From Pararge aegeria (Eukaryota; Arthropoda; Insecta; Lepidoptera; Nymphalidae): 64,000 bases of DNA. Both the position numbers and the translations under genes were made by a program. The notes beneath the pieces were generated by a model. The model was given only the letters and a program-made list of their open reading frames with translations, made no database searches and was not told the origin of the DNA. Shown piece by piece: positions 55,941-64,000 of this stretch (its first letter is position 1; each line of letters starts with the position of its first letter). Location: NCBI RefSeq assembly GCF_905163445.1, contig NC_053197.1, positions 9,052,001 through 9,116,000 of the forward strand. The letters are read 5' to 3'.

Positions 55941-56494
55941 TACTTTATGTTAACTACTTAAGGATATATATCATGAAAATCTTGGATTATAATGTGCTCC
56001 GAATATCATTATATAAAGGATCTGCATCCACACTTTGAAAATTCCGTTAACATTTCGAAAATTGTAACATTTTCAATATTTACTGACTATGCACCGTCGT
56101 TATTTTAACTTATTTTGAAAGATTAGTCTCGTTGTGCAGAGATGTGCTTTTTGTTAACACCATAAAAGGTAACATCGTAACCTAATTTCATCTACATCGA
56201 CGCATGTGCTTAACAATTTAGTTGACATCCCATTCTCACAACGTCGAAATATGTACCATCCATGCAATTTCAATATTAAATTTTCAGCCAAACATTTGTG
56301 GCCTTTACAATATGGTCTAAGCGAACTAAACACATACAAAACCGCCAACGAGTCGCTACAATACAACCGCAAGCTGCGGCTACCTAACAATTTAAATATT
56401 TGTATCATCTTACACACATACTATTATAATGATATCATATATGAATATTAGATGGGTTTTGGCCACTGTTGAATATATTTTCTGTTAGGGAATA

Positions 56495-56640
56495 TTAATA
56501 TTATAAATGCGAAAGAATATTTTATTTGCTTTAGGCGTAACTTAGTAACCAATCGATTTGATTTTCGGCATAGAGTTAGTTGAAAAGATGTAGAGTAACA
56601 TAAGCTACTTTTTAGAGTTATTTCATTTATAGAGTTCATT
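56495..56640 (+). repeat. Helitron-like 5' fragment
   Basis: ATATTATAAATGCGAAAGAA, CAATCGATTTGATTTTCGGC and GAGTAACATAAGCTACTTTT follow the same order as the fragment at 17255. Confidence 0.5.
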
Positions 56641-57059
56641 TCGGAAGATCTGTTTCGTGTGGAATGTAGATTGAAGAAATTATAAATTATACTTACTGTA
56701 CAGATTTTCCTGGCGGTTTATAACGAATTAAGCTTAATTTTCATTGCTTAAAATGGAATTCTGTTTGTATCCAATATCCTGGATGCATTCTAAGCTATCG
56801 CAAATAACTTAGCTAACAATTTAGATTGGAGATGTTTGTGTCATCGGGCACAGTGAACCAATATTGTTCGATGGCAGCCAAGCAATTAGCTTCACAGCAT
56901 GAACATCCCCTCTTACATACACCGACAATACTATTTCTACAAGCACTTAATACGTGGACATGGCTGCTTGTAATCTTAATATAGTCACCATTTCTATACT
57001 CTTAGTAAACATTTATATATACTCTTAGTTATTAAAATGACAAGTGTCCATGAAGTTTT

Positions 57060-57340
57060 TTTTTAATATTCTACGTCTTGATGCAGTCTAAGTAATGGTT
57101 ACGGGCTACGGGTATGGCAGTTATATAAAACCCATACCTCTAATCGGTTACTACGCGACATCGTAGCGAAACGCTAAATCGCTTATCGGCACGTTTTCGT
57201 CGCCTTGTAACTAGCCACGGTTGAAGCCTTTCACTAGACCGGATCAGAAAAAAATCTGATAATAAATTCCCACTGCCGCTGCCAGTGATCGAACCTGGGC
57301 CTTTCCACTTCAAACCACAACACTCACCGCTGCGCTTAGG
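57060..57340 (-). repeat. SINE-A with tRNA-like head
   Basis: On the minus strand it has AGCGGTGAGTGTTGTGGTTT (A-box region) and the B-box-like GGTTCGATCAC (plus coordinates 57285-57295). CAGCGGCAGTGGGAATTTAT, ACCGTGGCTAGTTAC, TTAGCGTTTCGCTACGATGT and CTTAGACTGCATCAAG follow. This is the clearest evidence that SINE-A is tRNA-derived. Confidence 0.8.
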
Positions 57341-57565
57341 GGGACGATAATAGTTGAATAAAAAAATGTATGAATTTGTTTTACTTGTTGTTGAACTTTT
57401 GTTGTATATCGCAAAAAGTACATAAAGCAATCAACAAAACAGTTACGTACGTATTTGGCGTAACAGCAATTTGGCGGCTTTATCGCTAACGGTTAAGTTG
57501 ATTAATCTGCCTATCAACTTAAGATTATAAACTTCTTGATCTGAATTAGATTATATTTGATTAAT

Positions 57566-57597
57566 TGAGTTGATATATATGCATATATATCAACTCA
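57566..57597. repeat. Perfect 32-bp palindrome
   Basis: The sequence begins TGAGTTGATATATATG and equals its own reverse complement, with no spacer and a TGCA centre. Such structures can extrude as cruciforms and are often relics of fold-back elements. Confidence 0.9.
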
Positions 57598-58914
57598 TAA
57601 TTTGTTGCTAATTCTCAGACGCCAAGTTATAAGACCTGAAAATTTAATATTGCTATTAGAAGCGGTTTCACAAAAGTCAAGGGCGCTAAAATTATCATTT
57701 GATTCTTACGTGTCTAGAACTACCTCCAACGTTCAATTTAATAAGTGGGTTTCAGTTTGAATATGGAATTGAAGGGATATAAAGCATCTAAAATTAAGCA
57801 GATTAATTTAAATTTTAACAAGGAAATCGGGCTTCTAACTTTTAGAAATTGTAATTACCGAATCAGATTATTTTTTTATCAATAAATGCAGTTATTTCAT
57901 AAAATTTCTGTAGCTTGAGTTGTAATCAATAAAATCTTGCTTAAATTAGGGGTGGATATTCAATGTTAGTCTTATAAGTGAAATTACTTTATTTATTTAA
58001 TTGTCTCTACTTTTGCTAAGTACCTAACTACTAAAGCACGTTGCTCATTAAATAAACTAATTGCGGATCGGTTAGACTAGTTCATATTTATAATATCGAG
58101 CGTCAAAAAGTTAACAGCACCATGTACTGCTTGATCTTATTCAATTTTCTCTAAAAGAACCGAAATTCTATTGTTGAGTAATTGTATTGCACAGACAAGT
58201 CATCTCCATGCTAATGGCGGCCAATTCTCGGGTAGCCGCGGTTAATTAGCCTCCTTTTTGCCGAGGCCTTGGGAGGCGTTAAATGTTACGTTATTGAAAA
58301 CAATTTGCGTTGAAAAAATGTTCCGTACAATAGCAGGCGTAACAAAATGCCGGCGTTGCGTAGGTTTAAACAATCGGCCAATGCTCTGAGCTTTATTGAA
58401 TACATTTTCAGTGCCGTTAAAAAATCAACTCGCAAAATACATTGCCTTTATTAAAATATTAGATGTGCACTGCGGTTTCGTCCGCGTAAATGCTACGGGG
58501 CGCAGTGTACTGCTACATAGTCTGCAACTATCTTAATAAATAGCTACCAACCTACTAAACCTAAAGTTTTTTCAATCGTACTGGTAGTGCCAAATATAAC
58601 CTATGATATTAATTACAGTTTGTATTTCAACATATTGTGTGTGTATTTGTTCTTGCTCTTGGAGCTATAATCACCCACTTTTTAGACCAATAATCACGTT
58701 AACAATTAAGTCGAAAATACAATCGAAAATGACCGTGCCTGGGACCAACACCCGTACTGCTTTATTTAAAATAATTTTAAGTTCCTAAAACTAATAACTA
58801 GTAATACTCTACATATTACTTGGTAACAACACTTTTTAGTGGGTAGGGTTGCATTTATATCTAAGTAATAATGGACTAGTAATCGCATAACAAATTTACA
58901 ATAAAAATACATAC
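57598..58914. other. Unassigned, with a GC-richer pocket at 58200-58430
   Basis: The pocket contains CTAATGGCGGCCAATTCTCG and CGCGGTTAATTAGCCTCC, including a homeodomain-type TAATTA. No repeat family matches it and no frame is open across it. A Helitron-like scrap (TGCGGTTTCGTCCGCGTAAA) lies near 58471. Confidence 0.35.
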
Positions 58915-58960
58915 AGGCCAATTGAGAACCTCCTGCTTTTTTAGGTCGGTTAAAAAGTTA
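58915..58960 (-). repeat. Dispersed repeat I fragment
   Basis: CCAATTGAGAACCTCCTGCT and TTTAGGTCGGTTAAAAAG are the reverse of the ACCGACTTTAAAAAAGAAGG segment seen at 63623. Confidence 0.45.
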
Positions 58961-59194
58961 CAAAAAGATTATTTCCATTATAATCCGAAAAAGGGAAAAT
59001 AGAAATAAAGAATACCATAAAGTAAGAAAAAAAAACTAAGAAAAGCTGATTTGTGAAGGAAAAAAGATACGATTTACAAAATAAGGTCCGGGATAAATTA
59101 AAAATGTTTGTATCTTAAAATTGCTTTGATTTTTCATTATGGTTATCTGTTGCTCCTTAATTCGCTGTGGAATAAAGCATGGGAAACTTCAACG

Positions 59195-59400
59195 AATGTC
59201 AAAGTCAAAGTCAAAAATATCTTTATTCAAGTAGGTTTATAAATAGCACTTATGATGCGTGCATTACATGAACAATGTGTACATGGTAGTGAGATGATGA
59301 CGATAATTATATTCATAAACTTAAAACTAAAGCAACTAAGGGTTCCAAATGCGCCCTGGTTTAAGAAGAAGCCCACAACAAACTAAGCTAGGGATGATCG
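59195..59400 (-). repeat. LINE 3' end, family T, complete tail
   Basis: On the plus strand it begins GTCAAAGTCAAAGTCAAA, the reverse of the GACTTT tail. It continues TCTTTATTCAAGTAGG, GCACTTATGATGCGTGCATT, GGGTTCCAAATGCGCCCTGG and AGAAGAAGCCCACAACAAAC. It is the best reference copy for the family in this window. Confidence 0.7.
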
Positions 59401-61009
59401 GATAGCGGAAACTGTAGGATTTCAAATTTGGAAAAATATTATCCTCCGGTATTATTTTTTATCAAAATGTCATGAATGGCCTTTACAAATTTGTTTAGGT
59501 TGACGATTTAGGTTCGTTTTCTTGTGTATTCTTGTATGACTAATTTTATCTCTCATACTTACAGCGGCAGACCCCAAATATTAGCAGGTATCTAACAGTT
59601 TTCTCATCTACGATTAACTTCCAAAACATATTAATAATTTTAATGTCTTATTATATTAAAATTATTGATGTTTTCATAAAGCCTTTCATGAACTATATTA
59701 AGTCACATAATATGTTTATCGGAGCGTTCGTTCGTAACTGCTGTATTGTACCTACTCGTGTATTGTGATATCGCCGATAATTCAATGGACGCAGATAATA
59801 TCACAGGATATGCAACAATGGCGCTGCATCTTGATATATTACCAGCCTGTGCATACTGTAGATGTGGTTCAGAGACGAATGCCAGTTACAAAAATAGATT
59901 GTAGGTCATGTACTGTCACCTTGTTGACTGGTATTATGTTAATGGAAGGAACTAAGCTTCTCTGCTCGTAGTTTTTAAAAATACATTTGTAAGTTACCTT
60001 TAATAAACGTATTTATTAATCTACTTTCTAGAAAAGAGCAAGTTCTAGATTCAATTGGGATAAGGCCTTAAAATTGAGAATTTTTCAAAAAGTTTTACTG
60101 AAATCAATTCTTAAGACTACGAACATATTTGTAATACTAACAACTAAGTCTTTCAACACGACCACCTAACACGTGAGAGTTATAGGAAAATGCAACCACG
60201 CTTCATAAATTCATATATTGCGTTAAAAGTATGCCGTGATCATTTAATTTTATTTCGTTTTTCAGTACAAAATGCTTATGTGTGCTATATATAATGTGAT
60301 ACGGAGATCTTTTAACGCTAACCGAATGTTAAATCTGACTTACAAATATTATACCAAACTTATACAATCTCGACTTCATACAAGTAAACTGTCGAACGAT
60401 AATGTACGAGCAGAGTAATAACTTGCGAACTCCAGAAACTACATTAAAAACTTTAACAAGCTAAAAATAACAATGCCGGAACCGGAAATCCAGAGGCGGT
60501 AATTTATTAAGTAGTAGATAAAACTATTTCTATTCGCCTATATTTAAAAAGGCGACTGTAAACTTTTACTATCAAATGAAAGCTGAGGCTAACTAATTGA
60601 ATTAACAGTATACTTAACATAACGTGAAGTTTATCATTTCATTCGATGACAAGTTAGCTTTTGATTGCGATCTTACCTTTAACTTTAGGTTTAAATTCCC
60701 ACGTTTGAAATGGGAGATTCAAAACATTATAAAGTCAAAGTCTATTTATTATATAGATACATAGTTTCTTGAATTATCGATAACTTTGTAAAACACTTAT
60801 GCCAATAATTTCCTTTATAAGCGAACCTACTTACGTTAACCTATACCTAAGTAAACAGACAACTGTAGGCACGTTCCTGACGGAGCTCGAAAAGCCTTGA
60901 CCCTAATACGTTTGAATATAACCTGATAAGGTTTATAAAGGTGTGCTTATAAAAAAAAACTCTTCTTAGTTATAGTACAGATGCACTGAAGAACAAAAAC
61001 ATCGCTACA
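59401..61009. other. Largely unassigned
   Basis: A weak LINE tail (AAAGTCAAAGTCTATTTATT, minus sense) lies at about 60731-60750. The remainder is AT-rich without recognised families. Confidence 0.3.
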
Positions 61010-61047
61010 AACATAATGTTTTTAGTTGTCACTAAAAACATTATGTT
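61010..61047. repeat. Hairpin, perfect 17-bp stem, 4-nt loop
   Basis: AACATAATGTTTTTAGT and ACTAAAAACATTATGTT are exact reverse complements around TGTC. Confidence 0.75.
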
Positions 61048-61440
61048 GGTTAACTCCCTTGGTTTATCAAGAACAATGAGATCCATGAGCATCTGAGGAT
61101 CAAGAACAAGAAAAGAAGAATTGCAAAAGTGTAACAGTAAATACCAAATACTACTTAGGCACCATCCCAACCGGCTGTTTTGGATTGTTTCAGCCGGCTT
61201 AAAAGAAAAAATATTCTAGACCTAAATAAATGCTAAACCAGTCTTTCCTCAATATGACAATTTCCTATGGGAAATTATCATAAATAATTAAAAGATCTAT
61301 GAACACATCTGCTCATAGTCAAGGACTGATCGCAGGATAACGACAGAAAAAAAAATGTTGATTAACGTCATGGTGACATAAAGCTATATTGGTTGCTATC
61401 AATAGAGCTAACTTTATCAAAAATTATTCATTATTCATCT

Positions 61441-61460
61441 AAGGTAAGGTAAGGTAAGGT
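61441..61460. repeat. Microsatellite (AAGGT)4
   Basis: Four perfect AAGGT units. Confidence 0.9.
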
Positions 61461-63097
61461 AGTACTTTGAATCATGACATTATAGGTAGTTATAGACACA
61501 AGGATTGTGGCAGAATTGATCAAGGCATTTTTTAGATTTATTAACAAATTTGTTGCTGAGAAATTGTAAAGAAAATCGGAACTAATGTGTTTTCTATTCC
61601 ATGGTGCCAAAACTAGTTAAGACTAAAAATATATATCAATTTTAGCATCGACTGGCCGCGTCAGCTAAAGCGATGCGGGTACAAATCTCGCCATACGTGT
61701 GTAATTCTGATATCTGTATTTAAAATGACATTGAAACTATTAGACTAATTAAAGTAAACTGACACTAATGTAATAGATCGCTGTTAAAACTTTAAAACAA
61801 ACCTTCGTTTTAGCAGCTGCCCAGAAACCCGAATTGGCAAAATTTTCCAAATTCCAGCGGCTAATTCCTTAAGTTGCAGATAAAACAATTTAATCTTCTT
61901 TCAGAAAACTCGAATTCAAATTTCCGCCTAAGTGAATAGGTACCCAAACATATCTTGATAATGACTTAAGTTTATGTAATTAATATCTCCTTATTATTTC
62001 ATTACAGTTATAAACAATATATTTCTCACTTATTTAAATCTAAATGTCTGGAATACTGCTAATGATTGTTAAAGTTCGCCAACCTGCATTGAAATAGTGG
62101 GATGGGTCTAACCTACAAAACCCTGTCTAAAAAGATATGCGGAAAACAGTGGGACGTTAATAAGCTAATAGTGAATTATGGTTTAATACCCATTTTGCTA
62201 AACGGTTTGTTAAACAGCCTGTACTTCGATAAGCCTCCAGTCCCGTTTGTTGTACCTAATACTAATGTGATTCAAATCGTTAATGCGACATTGAACTTGT
62301 ATGCAGGGTCTAAGCTCTTTATCTCTCTTTCATATAAGAGAGAAAGAGAGTAGTGGAGCATTAAGGGTGTTATACAACGTGTTACCAAATTGCGAAATAA
62401 TGTTGAAGGAGGCATAAGTATATTTCATATGGAATCACCATATAAAAATATTAAATCAAAAGAAGCATGTTTATTTTTCCATACAAACGAATCCAAAACA
62501 TTCTAAGTGTTTACTTATGACAACCCTATTGAAGATAAAAGACCGACACGCGTATAGTACCTACGCTACGCGACGCGTACCTAATAAATTGGCAGGAGTC
62601 ACATGATTTAATGTTGTATATTAGGGCTGTATTTGGTTTCTTTCAGTAAAAACTATTTTAATGGTTACTAGTTAACTCAAAAACTATTAGTTTTTCGATT
62701 TTACAGAGAAGTCTCAGAGAAAAAGACCTTTGAAGCCTGTGAAGTATTATTTCAGTTTTCATTTACACCTTGTATAATGCCCCTAAAAAAGATATATATG
62801 GTAAACATGGCATAACTAAAATAATGCTAACAGTTGCCCTCGTTCTTCGTCCGAGTTTATGTTTATGTTATTTTTTATTTAAACTTTATTCGCGGTCGCG
62901 GAGTCCCGGGAAACAGCTACTTTTCAATATTATCTGTGTTAGATAATTGAAAGTTGTCTTTTGATATAAAACAATTATTACGTCATTAATTTTTTTTGTG
63001 AAGTGCTGTCAAATTACGTGCATTGATTTAGCGTGTTTAAAATTTATTTTATGCATTTTATGTTGTGTGCCAGTGCAATAAAAGTGTCCACAACAAC
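61461..63097. other. Largely unassigned
   Basis: A tRNA-like scrap (GACTGGCCGCGTCAGCTAAA, then GGGTACAAATCTCGCC) lies at 61650-61694. It may be a decayed SINE head. An 83-codon frame at 62102-62353 overlaps a CTCTCTTTC/GAAAGAGAG hairpin and has no known similarity. Confidence 0.3.
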
Positions 63098-63296
63098 CAC
63101 GGCTAATTTTGTAGGCTCTTCTTAGACCAGGGCGCGTTTGAAACCCTCCTTTCTCTCTCCCCAGCTTCAGGTTAACGAATGTAGTTATAACCATCACCTA
63201 ACATTGATGGTAACCCGCGAGTATTATATCTATGAGCACGTCATAAGTGCTTGTGATAGTTAGTTCTACATGAATAAAACATATTTGAATTTGAGT
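63098..63296 (+). repeat. LINE 3' end, family T
   Basis: TAGGCTCTTCTTAGACCAGG, GCGCGTTTGAAACCCTCC, GGTTAACGAATGTAGTTATA and ATGAATAAAACATATTTGAA give the same block order as at 355, ending in a short decayed tail. Confidence 0.65.
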
Positions 63297-63604
63297 GTTT
63301 TTATTCATTTTTTAAGACGTACCTAAAGCCATAATATGAAATGTTAAAAGTTTCCTTGGTCTTAAAAATAGGTACCCACTATAGTTTCGTTGGTAGCATA
63401 TTAATAGAGAGGAACATCTCAGCAAAGTTCCAAGATTAATGCTGAGAAAATATTTGTTTAGGATTGCTTTAGCTTCGGATTTCCTGTGTGATCGGATCTA
63501 CACAATTACATTATAAAGCTCTCTATTGTTACCTTAGCAACCTTCTATTCAATAAGTTTCTACGTGCATCGGAGCATTACCTACCTAGTTCGCAACGACA
63601 TCAA

Positions 63605-63890
63605 TTCTATATTTATTTTACCAACCGACTTTAAAAAAGAAGGAGATTCTCACTCCGACAATATGGTTTTTGTTTGTACATTTGTTACGCGATTACTCCA
63701 ATTATACATCGATTTTGATTATTCTTGTTTTGTTTGGTATAACATACCTCAAAGGTGGATCCTATTGTGATTCGGTGAAGATTTATTTAAAATTTTGAAA
63801 ATGTACTAGACACTTTCCTTGCTACTATATAAAAGGAATTACATTTCAATTGGCACGGACTTAAAAATGTTGTAGAAAATATTTATATCT
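63605..63890 (+). repeat. Dispersed repeat I
   Basis: CCAACCGACTTTAAAAAAGA, AGGAGATTCTCACTCCGACA and, further on, TTGGCACGGACTTAAAAATG. The last block matches GGCACCGACTTAAAAATATT at 48304. The copy runs towards the window end. Confidence 0.5.
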
Positions 63891-64000
63891 TGATTTTTAG
63901 TTTTTTTACAAAGTAGGTTATTTTTGTTATTTTTTTCCAAGTAATTCATATTGGATATTGGATATAACCTACCGTGTTACTTTGCGGAAATCCATGATAT

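Noticed and set aside
62102..62353. 83-codon frame that looks moderately protein-like
   Set aside because: It ends in a CTCTCTTTC/GAAAGAGAG hairpin and has no family resemblance.
1..64000. CRISPR array, phage, operon or a new multigene system
   Set aside because: Composition, SINEs and LINEs are those of an insect nuclear genome. No regularly spaced repeats and no gene cluster exist here.

Overview
The window looks like lepidopteran nuclear DNA, most likely from a butterfly and perhaps a nymphalid. It is AT-rich, gene-poor and littered with short tRNA-derived SINEs, RTE, Jockey and CR1-like LINE fragments, hAT-type miniature elements and Helitron-like scraps of kinds that are ubiquitous in moths and butterflies. 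The family names used here (SINE-A to D, repeats E to I, family T) are local labels based on similarity between copies inside this window and on recalled lepidopteran consensus patterns. No database search was possible.

No host protein-coding gene can be supported. The only long open frame is a 664-residue reverse transcriptase of a 5'-truncated LINE at 49626-51620 (minus strand). The other recognisable coding matter is broken LINE protein: RTE C-termini at 0.6, 5.4, 7.8, 24, 32.7 and 43.3 kb, a Jockey C-terminus at 5.6 kb, and CR1/Jockey-like C-termini at 11.6, 25.7, 30.9 and 34.5 kb. No genuine tRNA, rRNA, CRISPR array or bacterial-style operon was seen.

Layout. From 0 to 15 kb the sequence is dense with repeats, including two nested insertions that can be read to the base: a Jockey LINE in an RTE tail with an 11-bp target duplication, and a LINE tail inside a SINE with a 5-bp duplication. 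At 15.0-15.44 kb lies the best host-gene candidate, a CpG-rich stretch that looks like a promoter and first non-coding exon ending in a splice donor on the plus strand. The following 6 kb (15.4-21.5 kb) is nearly free of recognisable repeats and contains a strong 63-nt hairpin at 19941. From 21 to 49 kb repeats return, including three copies of an old unit G, two hAT miniature elements with 8-bp target duplications (a third, decayed copy is at 4.4 kb), a TA-flanked miniature element with 24-bp inverted ends at 46651, and a miniature element that splits an RTE fragment at 43370. From 49.4 to 51.6 kb is the long LINE. From 52 to 64 kb are scattered SINEs, palindromes and unassigned sequence.

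The most economical reading is a long intron or intergenic region downstream of an alternative first exon. Nothing here forms a coordinated multigene system. The points that merit checking are the first-exon candidate, the hairpin at 19941 and the structurally defined miniature elements.
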